Shown piece by piece: positions 16,551-25,123 of a DNA stretch of 64,000 bases (its first letter is position 1; every line of letters starts with the position of its first letter). The notes under the pieces were generated by a model. It made no database searches. It was not told the origin of the DNA and worked only from the letters and a program-made list of their open reading frames with translations. The translations under genes were made by a program, and so were the position numbers. This DNA comes from an uncultured Prevotella sp. GTDB taxonomy: Bacteria; Bacteroidota; Bacteroidia; Bacteroidales; Bacteroidaceae. Location: the NCBI GenBank assembly GCA_900546345.1, contig URCI01000003.1:1-64000 (forward strand), in the 5' to 3' direction.

Positions 16551-19226
16551 GACACGTTGGTTGATGATGGCTTTTGTCGCCCGCTGCGCTTCTGGAAGGC
16601 AAGTCGCGGATGAAGGCGTTTTGTCGTTACTTTTGATTGCTCCGGCAGTTGGTCTACTGCCGGAAAGAAGTGATGGGTCCGGTGCGATGACACGATATTT
16701 TCCACTGAGATGCAGGAACGCGAAGAGACGGAGCAGGCCATCGTAGTAGGCGTCGAAGTATCCGTCGGCAAACGGGGTGTTGGTGGATTGCCACAGACGT
16801 GCTGCGAAGTCGCGGGCTTTGGCATGGTCTGCTGCCAGCGACGCGGCGGCGAGCGTAGAGACGAGTCCGACGGAATGGCGCAGCCCCGGCTTACCGCCAC
16901 CCTGATAAGGGTTCTCGGCCGGCATGCCGTCGGTGCGGTATTGGTCGATGTAGGCATCGAGGCCCTTGTTGAAGAAGAAGTCTTGGAGTGTGTTGGCGTA
17001 ATGGCGCTGCCACGTGGAGTCGGCACATGCCCAACTATAGTCCAGCGCGATGTTCATCGGCACGCGCCAGGAATCATAGCGGAAGTCTCGGTTTCCCCTC
17101 ATGGACCGGTTGCCGGGGAGAGTGAGTGGGCGTCCGTCGTAGGTGGTGAAGTCGGGGCTGAGGGCGGTTGACGGGTTGACACAGCGATGGAGGAACTGGC
17201 GCGACGAGTCGGCGCAGGCGCGATAGTAGTCGGCGTGACCGTCGGCGGCCCAACGCGCCCACACCTCATAGAATGCCGGGACATGGTAGCTCGGATCAGT
17301 GAAGCGTGCGCCGAAGCCACCAGGCGTGAAGGTGATCAGCCGATGCTGGGCGTCGATGAGTGCGTGCTCACCGTTCTTGGTGTTGCCCTCCCGTGCGAGG
17401 CGCAGGAGTCGCTGGGCTTCTGCCAGATAGTCGATACCCGAGTGATTGCCCCAACGGTTGGAGGCGAAGATGAGCGAAGTGATCATATACAGTTCGCCGT
17501 CGCTGGCCGGCCCCTCAGCGTTGTGTGTGCCATCGGTCTTGCAGCTCCATGCGTAGTAACCGGCCATGGGACCCTGCCGGATGAGCATGTAGCGTTGTGC
17601 CCAGCGCCACAGTCGGTCGAAGATGTCTTTGCGGTTCATCTCCACGGCGATCATCATGCCGTAGGACATGCCCTCCGTGCGCACATCGTGGTTTTTCAGA
17701 TCGGAGATGTAGCCTAAAGAGTCGCCTACCTCGAAGTAGACACGGTGGGGACTGAAGAAAACTTCCTGAAAGACACTGTCGACACGGCGGTCGATCTCGT
17801 CGGGCGTGTGCCCCATCTCTGCAAAATAGTTGCGGTAGCGTCCGGTCATCAGACCGCCTTGGGTGTAGGGTGGAATCGGTTTGCCTTCGAATGAGATCCA
17901 GTCTACATCGGCGTTACTGCCCTTTTCGAGTTGCGCCTTGATGTCGTAGGTGCCGGCAGCAACGGGATTGATGGAGACCGTCTGCTCGGAGAATGAGTCG
18001 CAGGGAGCTATGTCGAGGCGGGCGACGCACTGGCTGCCAATGGTCACAGCAACGATGGATGGCTTTTGTGCACGGGCGCGGAGCGTCAGACGGCACAGGC
18101 CGGGACGAAAGGCTACGCGGTTGTATCGTGCCCAACCTTGGCGGTTGAGGCGCAGCGCCCAGCCTCGGAACGGTTGCAGACTGTCCAAAAGCATGGCTTG
18201 TGCGCCGGTGGACGAGATGCTGCTGTAGCGGTCGATCTCGATGTGGCGGCGGGCATCGGTGAGGCCGACACCGCGCAGCGTAGGCTCTACTTTCACGATC
18301 GTGCCGTCGGGACGGAAGCTCAGTGAGTCGATGCGCACGGACCGGCACTTGTCAAACGACGGAGAGTAGTCGTTGTGGTGATAGAAGAGATACCATTGTC
18401 CGCGGTATTGCATGATCGAGTGGTGATTGGTCCAGCACTTGTCGGCCCATTCGTCCATGATAACACCCTTGAAGGTGTAGGGCCCTTCCGGCTTTTGGCT
18501 CATGGCATAGGCAAGCGTCTCGGTGCCATCCTTCTGCCGCACCCAGGGAAAGGTGAGGTAGAACAGCCCGTTACGCTCAAAGGCGAAAGGCCCCTCTTTG
18601 AATCCTTCCGGCAGTCCCTGGACGACTTGGGGTGCCGCAGCGATGCGCTGGTAGTCATCGTCCATCCGTGCTACGGTGATGCCCCCGTTGCCGGCCCAGA
18701 AGAGATAGCTCTCGCCTTGGGTGGTCTGAAGTATGCACGGGTCGATGCCCCGGACGCCATCCAAGGGCTGTGCTGCCGGTATGAATGGACCAATGGGGCT
18801 GGGAGCAGTGGCAATGCCGATGCCGAAGCCCCGCCCTGACTTCATGCCGGAGGGAAAGAACAGATAGTAGCGTCCATGATGCTCCACGCAGTCGGGCGCC
18901 CACATGGCGTAGCCCTCAGGGTTGGCCCACGCCACTTGTTTCTGGTCGAGGATAACGCCATGGTCGGTCCAGTCGGTCAGATCCGTGGAAGAGAAGACGT
19001 GGTAGTCGGCCATGGCAAACCATCGCTTCTCAGGGGCAACGGGGCTGATGATGTCGTGGGATGGATAGAGATAGACACGGTCACCGAAGACTCGGGCCGT
19101 GGGATCGGCGGCATACTGGTCGCGGATCACCGGGTTCTGAGCTGCGGCGGAGAGAGCGGGGAGCGCCAGTATGATGGCAAAGACCCACGACAGCAGCTGG
19201 GAGAGACGATTGAGAAGGGAAGTCAT
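16530..19226 (-). CDS. Secreted GH43-GH8 fusion enzyme, probable xylan-oligosaccharide degradation
   Basis: An 898-residue exported two-enzyme protein. After a signal peptide (1-29) comes a GH43 five-bladed propeller (about 30-330) with the base Asp41 in ADPTARVF, an Asp in GVRGIDPCIL and the acid Glu in KEGPFAFE. A beta-sandwich resembling CBM6 follows (about 330-455). Then comes a GH8 domain like reducing-end xylose-releasing exo-oligoxylanases (about 460-850; RYRNYFAEMGHTPDEI, Glu518 in RTEGMSYGMM, Asp718 in YDSWR). The pair could strip side groups or xylose and shorten xylo-oligosaccharides from the reducing end. The last 45 or so residues are low-complexity and run into a tandem repeat. 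It is not near other xylan genes in the window. Confidence 0.88.
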   Translation of the reverse strand: MTSLLNRLSQLLSWVFAIILALPALSAAAQNPVIRDQYAADPTARVFGDRVYLYPSHDIISPVAPEKRWFAMADYHVFSSTDLTDWTDHGVILDQKQVAWANPEGYAMWAPDCVEHHGRYYLFFPSGMKSGRGFGIGIATAPSPIGPFIPAAQPLDGVRGIDPCILQTTQGESYLFWAGNGGITVARMDDDYQRIAAAPQVVQGLPEGFKEGPFAFERNGLFYLTFPWVRQKDGTETLAYAMSQKPEGPYTFKGVIMDEWADKCWTNHHSIMQYRGQWYLFYHHNDYSPSFDKCRSVRIDSLSFRPDGTIVKVEPTLRGVGLTDARRHIEIDRYSSISSTGAQAMLLDSLQPFRGWALRLNRQGWARYNRVAFRPGLCRLTLRARAQKPSIVAVTIGSQCVARLDIAPCDSFSEQTVSINPVAAGTYDIKAQLEKGSNADVDWISFEGKPIPPYTQGGLMTGRYRNYFAEMGHTPDEIDRRVDSVFQEVFFSPHRVYFEVGDSLGYISDLKNHDVRTEGMSYGMMIAVEMNRKDIFDRLWRWAQRYMLIRQGPMAGYYAWSCKTDGTHNAEGPASDGELYMITSLIFASNRWGNHSGIDYLAEAQRLLRLAREGNTKNGEHALIDAQHRLITFTPGGFGARFTDPSYHVPAFYEVWARWAADGHADYYRACADSSRQFLHRCVNPSTALSPDFTTYDGRPLTLPGNRSMRGNRDFRYDSWRVPMNIALDYSWACADSTWQRHYANTLQDFFFNKGLDAYIDQYRTDGMPAENPYQGGGKPGLRHSVGLVSTLAAASLAADHAKARDFAARLWQSTNTPFADGYFDAYYDGLLRLFAFLHLSGKYRVIAPDPSLLSGSRPTAGAIKSNDKTPSSATCLPEAQRATKAIINQRVTTKTLR

Positions 19227-19258
19227 AGTGTTAGGATTTGTTTTGTTTTTCTTTTGGG

Positions 19259-19266
19259 CAAAGATA
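19259..19266 (-). promoter_or_regulatory. Possible -7 box of the GH43-GH8 gene
   Basis: TATCTTTG on the minus strand fits TAnnTTTG and lies 32 bp upstream of the ATG. No TTTG is found at the right distance, so the gene may need an activator. Confidence 0.4.
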
Positions 19267-19458
19267 CGGAAAACTGATGGAAAGTCATTCTGTGAAAATT
19301 ACAAAAAGTTTGTCGCTGGTTACCTGATGTTTTTGTCCCTCAAAATGAAAGGAATCGCAGTGACGGACACAGCGTTGCCTGGTCTTGTGGCTGAATCGAA
19401 AAGGCCAATATTGGCATGATTGTAGACGAAAACCATCAGACGTCACGGATTTTTTTTG

Positions 19459-19466
19459 TAATTTTG
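19459..19466 (+). promoter_or_regulatory. -7 box just ahead of the secreted-protein gene at 19473
   Basis: TAATTTTG is an exact match to TAnnTTTG and ends six bases before the ATG. Transcription from it would start at or next to the start codon. Confidence 0.55.
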
Positions 19467-19472
19467 CAACTG

Positions 19473-20171
19473 ATGAATCGACTACGTTTACTTTTGCTGG
19501 CAGGCTCCCTCTTTTTGGCAGGCACCATGGAGGCTGCCGAGAACTTCTTTACCACGACGGGCTATAGCTTTGTGCGTCGTGGCGGGGGACAGTCGTACTC
19601 GGTGAAAGTGGACTTCCCTGTCGACGGGGAGGCACATGCCTTGGACAGTGTGAAGGCCTGGATCTGTGATGTGCTGGAGGTGGATGATTCCCAACGGCTG
19701 GATGAGGCCAACTTTGAAAACGTCATGCGACAGAGTTATGAGACCTTTCTGAAGGAGGACAGCGGTATGTCGCGGAGAATAGAAATCGTGCGCAGTTATG
19801 AGGACGAGGAAATCGTGACCTACCAGTCTGAGGTCGTGGACCGCGACACGGCGACCTGGCATGACGAGGACTGTGCGTCATTCAGCAAGAAAGACGGTCA
19901 CCGGCTGCGTGTCAACGAAATCTTTAAATGTCCGGAACGGCGGATCAAGCAACTGATGTGGCAGTATCGTGGCGATCTGCCCGTGGGCGTGTCGGGTCCT
20001 GACGAGCTCGTCGTGGGCGATGCCGGATATATCGATGGCTGGGTGGTGGTGATCGGCCCTGCGAAAGGCTACACGGGCGCAGCCTACCGCATCCGTTATC
20101 AAGTGGCGGAACCCTACCTGCAAGGCAAGCGCACGGGCGGCTACTACGATGGAGAGGAAGACGACGAATGA
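19473..20171 (+). CDS. Exported protein of unknown function, RsiV/DUF3298-like features
   Basis: A 232-residue protein with a signal peptide (MNRLRLLLLAGSLFLAG, cleavage near MEAAE). The mature part has alternating strands and a segment VVDRDTATWHDEDCASFS followed by DGHRLRVNEIFK, which recalls DUF3298/RsiV-type domains, where a G-x-x-L-x-L-x-D-L-F stretch is typical. The tail is acidic (YYDGEEDDE). The start at 19473 was chosen because it begins the signal peptide and sits six bases after a -7 box; a frame reaching back to 19416 would place a non-signal stretch in front. Function is unknown and the family assignment is weak. Confidence 0.6.
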   Translation: MNRLRLLLLAGSLFLAGTMEAAENFFTTTGYSFVRRGGGQSYSVKVDFPVDGEAHALDSVKAWICDVLEVDDSQRLDEANFENVMRQSYETFLKEDSGMSRRIEIVRSYEDEEIVTYQSEVVDRDTATWHDEDCASFSKKDGHRLRVNEIFKCPERRIKQLMWQYRGDLPVGVSGPDELVVGDAGYIDGWVVVIGPAKGYTGAAYRIRYQVAEPYLQGKRTGGYYDGEEDDE

Positions 20172-20216
20172 GTGAAAAGTGGTTGCACGGCTGCAACCTT
20201 AAAACCGTATGAAAAC

Positions 20217-20242
20217 AAAAAAGCCGCTCTTGTGGAGCGGCT
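20217..20242 (-). terminator. Terminator of rpsT
   Basis: AGCCGCTC (20222-20229) pairs with GAGCGGCT (20235-20242). On the minus strand the stem runs into TTTTTTG. It lies about 35 bp after the rpsT stop. Confidence 0.88.
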
Positions 20243-20276
20243 CAATATCTTACATCAACAATGTCTTAAGCACGGA

Positions 20277-20531
20277 TTAGCCGAGCTTATTGATATGCTG
20301 TGCTAAACCAGACTTCAGGTTGGCAGCCTTGTTAGCGTGGATGATGTTGGTCTTAGCCAACTTGTCCAGCATCTTCTGTACCACGGGGAACTGCTTAGCA
20401 GCCTCGTCCTTGTCAGTGGTAGCGCGCAGTTTGCGGACTGCATTGCGCATCGTCTTTGCATAGTATTTGTTATGCAAAGTCTTCACCTTGGTCTGGCGAA
20501 TTCTCTTTACTGATGATTTGTGATTTGCCAT
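20277..20531 (-). CDS. rpsT: 30S ribosomal protein S20
   Basis: An 84-residue basic protein, MANHKSSVKRIRQ onward, that binds 16S rRNA early in small-subunit assembly. The three-helix-bundle pattern and the closing NKAANLKSGLAQHINKL are typical of S20. The ATG at 20531 is fixed by family length; the frame extends further upstream only through the tRNA gene. It follows tRNA-Glu by 29 bp in the same direction and probably shares its promoter. Confidence 0.97.
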   Translation of the reverse strand: MANHKSSVKRIRQTKVKTLHNKYYAKTMRNAVRKLRATTDKDEAAKQFPVVQKMLDKLAKTNIIHANKAANLKSGLAQHINKLG

Positions 20532-20560
20532 CTTTAAATTTCTACTTTTTATTTCTCTAG

Positions 20561-20632
20561 TAGTCCCTAGCAGAGTCGAACTGCTCTTTAGAGAATGAAA
20601 ATCTCTCGTCCTAACCGATAGACGAAGGGACC
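20561..20632 (-). tRNA. tRNA-Glu (anticodon TTC)
   Basis: A 72-nt cloverleaf on the minus strand. The acceptor stem GGTCCCT/AGGGACT is followed by discriminator A, with a D-arm GTCT/GGAC, an anticodon stem AGAGA/TCTCT with loop TTTTCAT (anticodon TTC), and a T-arm AGCAG/CTGCT with loop TTCGACT. The CCA end is not encoded. It lies between rpsT and recO. Confidence 0.96.
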
Positions 20633-20651
20633 ATCCGTAATTTTGTGGGTG

Positions 20652-20683
20652 CAAAGTTACTGCTTTTTCTTTGAGTCACCAAA
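20652..20683 (-). promoter_or_regulatory. Promoter of tRNA-Glu and rpsT
   Basis: On the minus strand TTTG (20680-20683), a 20-base spacer and TAACTTTG (20652-20659) match the consensus fully. The tRNA 5' end is 19 bp downstream. Confidence 0.8.
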
Positions 20684-20698
20684 TTTTTGCTCATTTAT

Positions 20699-20730
20699 TT
20701 TCGCTAAATGCTTGATTTTTCGTATTTTTG
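20699..20730 (+). promoter_or_regulatory. Promoter of recO
   Basis: TTTC (20699-20702), a 20-base spacer and TATTTTTG (20723-20730). The -7 box ends seven bases before the recO ATG, which predicts a leaderless or nearly leaderless transcript. Confidence 0.6.
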
Positions 20731-20737
20731 CCGTTGT

Positions 20738-21460
20738 ATGGAAATAAAAACGCGCGCTATCGTGCTGAAAATGGTGCGATATGGTGACTCTCAGGCCATT
20801 GTCGATGTCTTTTCCAGAGAAAGGGGAAGGGTGTCGTTTATCTGTCATTTGTCTCAGAACGGGCGGGGGAAGATCAAAAAACAACTCTTCCAGCCGCTTT
20901 CGGTTTTGGAGATTGTCTATGACGAGCGGCCCACGCGTACCCTGCAGCGCTTCCGCGACATCAGACTGGCTCAACCTTTCTTCTCGATTCCCTTCAAGCC
21001 GGAGAAACTGGCTATCGCCCTGTTCATTGCGGAGTTTCTGTCTTATGCCTTGCGCGACGAGCAGGACAATGTGCCGCTGTATGACTATGTCGAGAGCAGT
21101 GTGACTTGGCTGGACAACGTCGAAGGGCATTTTGCCAATTTCCATCTCGTTTTCATGTTGCGCCTGACGCTGTTCATCGGTTTTTTCCCCAACCTGGACG
21201 AGATGGAGAAGGGCGACTGGTTTGACCTGCGCAACGGGGTGTTTACGCCGATGCAGCCTTTGCATCCTGATGTGCTCAGGCCTGAGGATGCCGCAAAAAT
21301 CGGGACGCTTATGAGGATGACGTTTGAGAATATGAGGTTCTTCCGCATGAGCAGTGCTGAGCGCAACCAGTGTGTGGATGCCATTCTCTACTTTTATCGG
21401 CTCCACATCCCAAACTTTCCTGAGCTCAAGTCTCTGCCTGTGTTGCGCGAACTCTTCTGA
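20738..21460 (+). CDS. recO: DNA repair protein RecO
   Basis: A 240-residue recombination mediator that works with RecR to load RecA on SSB-coated DNA in the RecF pathway. MEIKTRAIVLKMVRYGDSQ is the typical N-terminal OB-fold start, followed by IVDVFSRERGRVSF. The helical C-terminal part lacks the four-cysteine zinc site of some RecO proteins, as is usual in this phylum. The start at 20738 was preferred over an ATG at 20708, since the earlier one would precede the -7 box. It is convergent with yqeY across a repeat array. Confidence 0.9.
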   Translation: MEIKTRAIVLKMVRYGDSQAIVDVFSRERGRVSFICHLSQNGRGKIKKQLFQPLSVLEIVYDERPTRTLQRFRDIRLAQPFFSIPFKPEKLAIALFIAEFLSYALRDEQDNVPLYDYVESSVTWLDNVEGHFANFHLVFMLRLTLFIGFFPNLDEMEKGDWFDLRNGVFTPMQPLHPDVLRPEDAAKIGTLMRMTFENMRFFRMSSAERNQCVDAILYFYRLHIPNFPELKSLPVLRELF

Positions 21461-21467
21461 GTCGCAC

Positions 21468-21507
21468 AAAAAAAGAAGCCTCTCCAGCGATTGCTGAAAG
21501 AGGCTTC
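21468..21507. terminator. Hairpin between recO and yqeY
   Basis: GAAGCCTCT (21475-21483) pairs with AGAGGCTTC (21499-21507). On the minus strand the stem is followed by seven Ts, making it strong for leftward transcripts from yqeY; on the plus strand it can end recO. Confidence 0.85.
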
Positions 21508-21546
21508 TGTTCCTAAATCTCGCTATGCTTAATTGTAATCGTTGTC

Positions 21547-21722
21547 GTACCTATGCTTAGACGTTGCCATGTCTTTCCTTAGATATTCCTAAGTTGAAAC
21601 TTAGTTATTGCCAAGTAGAAACTTAGTTATTGCCAAGTAGAAACTTAGTTATTGCCAAGTTGGTACTTAGTTATTGCCAAGTTGGTACTTAGTTATTGCT
21701 AAGTTGGTACTTAGTTATTGCC
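21547..21722 (+). repeat. Tandem 22-bp repeat array between recO and yqeY
   Basis: Six close 22-bp units begin at 21591, 21613, 21635, 21657, 21679 and 21701, all containing ACTTAGTTATTGC. Two diverged units precede them (from about 21547 and 21569). Copies fall into two types, AAGTAGAA and AAGTTGGT, in blocks, as expected from local duplication. Confidence 0.9.
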
Positions 21723-21749
21723 AAGTTTACCGGTCAGACGACGGTGAGG

Positions 21750-22202
21750 TTATGCAAGGAGTTTGCGGACGATGGTGGAGATGAGCTTGCCGTCGGCCTT
21801 GCCGGCCATTTGCTTGGTAGCGAGTCCCATCACTTTGCCCATGTCTTTCATGCCCTGTGCACCCGTCTGGGCGATGATGTCCTGCAGTTGTGCCGTGATT
21901 TCTTCCTCGGTAAGCGGCTTAGGCAGGTATTCCTTGATGACGGCCACTTGTGCTAATTCGGCGTCGGCGAGGTCCTGGCGTTTGGCCTTGGCATAGGTCT
22001 CGGCGCTTTCCTCACCCTGCTTGGCCAGTTTTTGCAGGATCTTCAAAGCCGTGGCGTCTTCCAGAGTGTCATTGGCACCCGGAGCTGTCTTGGCCTCGAT
22101 GAAGTATTTCTTAATGTTGCGCAGTGCTTCCAGACGCACTTTGTCGCGCGCCTTCATTGCCGTGCGGATGTCACTGCTGACCTGATCAAATAGATTTGCC
22201 AT
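21750..22202 (-). CDS. GatB/YqeY domain protein
   Basis: A 150-residue cytoplasmic protein of the YqeY family, related to the C-terminal tRNA-binding domain of GatB. It opens MANLFDQVSSDIRTAMKARD and ends with the family's GKADGKLISTIVRKLL. Its exact role is not settled; a link to tRNA amidotransferase is by homology only. It is the last gene of the dcw run, 53 bp after ftsZ, and is followed by the repeat array and the terminator near 21.5 kb. Confidence 0.9.
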   Translation of the reverse strand: MANLFDQVSSDIRTAMKARDKVRLEALRNIKKYFIEAKTAPGANDTLEDATALKILQKLAKQGEESAETYAKAKRQDLADAELAQVAVIKEYLPKPLTEEEITAQLQDIIAQTGAQGMKDMGKVMGLATKQMAGKADGKLISTIVRKLLA

Positions 22203-22255
22203 ATCTCTTTGTGATGTTTAAAGTCGTTGTGTGATGGTTATAGACCATCGGTTGG

Positions 22256-23629
22256 TTATGCAAAGCTGATGATGCCGGGTACTGCCTCGGACTGATCGTC
22301 GGCGCTTGGCTTTTCTTCCTTGTTGCCTGTCGCCATGTTGCGGATGTCGTCGAGCATCTGCCGTGTGCGCTTGTAGGTAGGCGTGTTCTCCACAGCCAGG
22401 ATGACGTCCTCGTTGTCAAGGGTGTCGGGCGTGAAGAGGTAGACATGGGGGCGATGCTTCATCATTGGGTTTTTGCCGTCCTTGCCATAGTAGCGGTTGC
22501 GTCGGTCGGCCTTTTCGGCAGCGATCTCCTCTTCTTGTGCGATGCGGTTGGCCTCCTCTTGTGAGCGACGGTCGCGGCGATCCTTAGGCTCTACGTCTTC
22601 CACGCCGAAACCGGTAGCGAGGATGGTGACCTTGACCTTCTTGCCGAGCTCCGGGTCTGTGGCCAGTCCCCATTTGATCTCGAAGTCGTCTCCAAACTTG
22701 GCCATGAAGTCGTTGACATCGTTCATCTCCTCCATCATCAGACCGTTGTTGTCGTTTTTCTCGTTGGAGAAAGCGATGGAGAGCAGGATCTTCTTGGAGT
22801 TGAAGACATCGTTGTCGTTGAGCAATGGTGAGTTGAGCGCGTCGTCGATAGCCTTTTTCACGCGTCCGTCGCCTTCGCCATAGCCTGTACTCATGATGGC
22901 GACGCCACCATCCTTGAGAACGGTTTTCACATCGTTGAAGTCGAGATTGATCAGTCCGTGGATGGTGATAATTTCGGCGATGCTCTTTGCGGCAACGCTC
23001 AACGTGTCGTCGGCCTTGCCGAAAGCATCGAGAACGGTCAGTTCGGGATAGATCTCACGCAAACGCTCGTTGTTGATCACCAACAGGGCGTCGACGTGCT
23101 TGGCCATCTCTTCGACACCGTCAAGTGCCTGATCGATCTTCTTAGGGCCCTCGAAACGGAAGGGAATGGTGACGATGCCCACGGTGAGAATGCCCATCTC
23201 CTTGCTCACCTGTGCGATGACGGGAGCGGCACCTGTGCCTGTTCCGCCACCCATGCCAGCGGTGATAAAGGCCATCTTCGTACCATCGTTGAGCATGGCT
23301 CTAATCTGGTCGATGCTCTCCATGGCGGCCTGACGTGCACGCTCCGGACGGTTGCCGGCTCCGAGTCCTTCCGCTCCTAACTGCAGATGCTCGGGGACGG
23401 GAGAGTCATTGAGGGCTTGGGCGTCGGTATTGCAAAGCACAAACGACACGTCGTGTATGCCTTCGCGATACATGTGGTTCACGGCATTGCCACCGCCACC
23501 GCCCACACCGATGACTTTGATGATGCTCTGCTCTTTGTCGGGCTGACCGAAATCGAGGATGGAAGGCTTGCTGCTTTCCGTGAGTGCGGAAGGCTTGCTG
23601 CCTTCCATATTGTTGTTGTTATCTGGCAT
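22256..23629 (-). CDS. ftsZ: Cell division protein FtsZ
   Basis: A 457-residue tubulin-like GTPase that forms the division ring. An N-terminal extension of about 35 residues precedes the fold. GVGGGGGNAV starts the nucleotide site, GGGTGTG is at residues 127-133, and the T7 loop NLDFNDVK lies near 230, supplying the catalytic Asp to the next subunit. A charged linker rich in Arg, Glu and Gln begins near 345, and the tail ends SEAVPGIISFA, a hydrophobic end that may contact FtsA. It starts 32 bp after ftsA. Confidence 0.98.
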   Translation of the reverse strand: MPDNNNNMEGSKPSALTESSKPSILDFGQPDKEQSIIKVIGVGGGGGNAVNHMYREGIHDVSFVLCNTDAQALNDSPVPEHLQLGAEGLGAGNRPERARQAAMESIDQIRAMLNDGTKMAFITAGMGGGTGTGAAPVIAQVSKEMGILTVGIVTIPFRFEGPKKIDQALDGVEEMAKHVDALLVINNERLREIYPELTVLDAFGKADDTLSVAAKSIAEIITIHGLINLDFNDVKTVLKDGGVAIMSTGYGEGDGRVKKAIDDALNSPLLNDNDVFNSKKILLSIAFSNEKNDNNGLMMEEMNDVNDFMAKFGDDFEIKWGLATDPELGKKVKVTILATGFGVEDVEPKDRRDRRSQEEANRIAQEEEIAAEKADRRNRYYGKDGKNPMMKHRPHVYLFTPDTLDNEDVILAVENTPTYKRTRQMLDDIRNMATGNKEEKPSADDQSEAVPGIISFA

Positions 23630-23661
23630 AATGGTCTGTCTTAAAAGTTAAAACGTTGGTC

Positions 23662-25107
23662 TTATTTCTCGTCTTCCTCTTCTTCTACCATCTTGCGGCC
23701 GAAGGTTTTCAGGCCGTTGAAAGCTTTGTGGAACCAAGAGTTCTCGCGTTTCTTGCGGCGACGCTCCTCTTCCTCTTCTTCTTCCTGCTTTCTGCGCTGC
23801 TCCTCTTCTTCCTGCTGCTTGAGTTTGGCTGCCTCTTCGGCTGCTTTCTCAGCCTCCGTCTTGATGATGCCCTTGCCGTTTTCGGTAGTGACATGAATGG
23901 TGGTGGGCTGTGCAGCGGTGTCCGTGGCAGGTTGCTCGTTTTGGAAGAGCGAGTCACTGATCTCATTTCCGGCACAGTTCATATTGCCTTTGGCCAGCAG
24001 TCCGAGTGCCGTGCACATCGTGCCATCCTTGGCTGTGATAGCGGGGCTCTTGGATATGATGGTGGTGGTAACTGAGCCTGCTATTCTCACCTTATCAGTG
24101 TGTGTGAGGATCTTGAAGGCTTTGCTGATCTCTTTCATATTGGAGCCGCCACCAGTGAGAACGATACCGCCCAGAAGCTTGTCAACATATTCGTTGGGCA
24201 CTTGGTGCCAGACATTCTCAATGATCTCTTGTGTGCGTGCCTCTACGATCTCCACGAACTTGGGCATGTCGACGCTTCGGTCATGGTCGATTGGATAGGA
24301 CTTGCCCATGTCAATGTCGGCGGAGTCGGTATAGGCAGAGGCGTATTTCAATTTCAGCTCCTCTGCGGTTTTCTCCTCCATCTGCAAGGATGTGAGGTCC
24401 TTGGTGATGTTGTTGCTGCCAAGGGGAATGACAGTCAGATGACGAAGAACATCGCGATAGTAGACAGAAACGGTGGTCGTGTCGGCACCTAAGTCCACGA
24501 GGACACAACCGCCGCGGCGCTCTGCGTCGGTGAGAACGGCATCGGCGAGTGCAAGCGGAGAAAGATACATCTCAGCGATGGCGATACCGGCGTTTTCGAA
24601 ACAACGGTTGAGATTGCGGTAGAAGGACTTTCTCCATAGGATATTCAGGAAGTTGCCTTCCAGCCGGGAACAGATAAAACCGGTGGGGTCGATCTGGTAT
24701 TGGTTGTCGACCTTGTATTCTTGTGTGACAGCGTCAAGGATCTCCTGGTCGGGATATTGCATGCTGCGGTTGGCATCCATGAGGCTGTTGACCATGTCGA
24801 TGGTCACCTTGGTGTCTGCCGGCAATTGTTTGACAATGATATTCTTCTCACTGCGTATCGATTGTCCGTTGACACCAACGTAGACACGGGCTATTTTGGT
24901 CTTGAGCGAGTTCTCGAGTTTCTTGATCACATTGCCCAGCGCTTGCACCGTCTTGTCGATATTGTAGACTACGCCTTTGCGAATGCATGAAGTAGCGTCT
25001 TCCTTTACGACAGCAAGGACCTTGATGCTGCCGTCGAGGTTCTTCTTCCCCGCAATGCCAGTGATCTTTGATGATCCCAGCTCTATTGCTACTATAAAAT
25101 CTGCCAT
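23662..25107 (-). CDS. ftsA: Cell division protein FtsA
   Basis: A 481-residue actin-like ATPase that ties the FtsZ ring to the membrane. The N-terminus FIVAIELGSSKITGIAGK is the phosphate-1 loop, and GCVLVDLGADTTTVSVY and GGIVLTGGGSNMKEI complete the actin-fold nucleotide site. An unusually charged region of about 45 residues (Glu, Lys, Arg; likely coiled or a long helix) follows the core, and then comes an amphipathic helix SWFHKAFNGLKTFGRK, the expected membrane-targeting sequence, followed by an acidic end. It lies 16 bp after ftsQ. Confidence 0.95.
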   Translation of the reverse strand: MADFIVAIELGSSKITGIAGKKNLDGSIKVLAVVKEDATSCIRKGVVYNIDKTVQALGNVIKKLENSLKTKIARVYVGVNGQSIRSEKNIIVKQLPADTKVTIDMVNSLMDANRSMQYPDQEILDAVTQEYKVDNQYQIDPTGFICSRLEGNFLNILWRKSFYRNLNRCFENAGIAIAEMYLSPLALADAVLTDAERRGGCVLVDLGADTTTVSVYYRDVLRHLTVIPLGSNNITKDLTSLQMEEKTAEELKLKYASAYTDSADIDMGKSYPIDHDRSVDMPKFVEIVEARTQEIIENVWHQVPNEYVDKLLGGIVLTGGGSNMKEISKAFKILTHTDKVRIAGSVTTTIISKSPAITAKDGTMCTALGLLAKGNMNCAGNEISDSLFQNEQPATDTAAQPTTIHVTTENGKGIIKTEAEKAAEEAAKLKQQEEEEQRRKQEEEEEEERRRKKRENSWFHKAFNGLKTFGRKMVEEEEDEK

Positions 25108-25123
25108 ACGTAAATAGTAATTA

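Noticed and set aside
21547..21722. A CRISPR array
   Set aside because: The 22-bp units abut with no spacers, and there are no cas genes.
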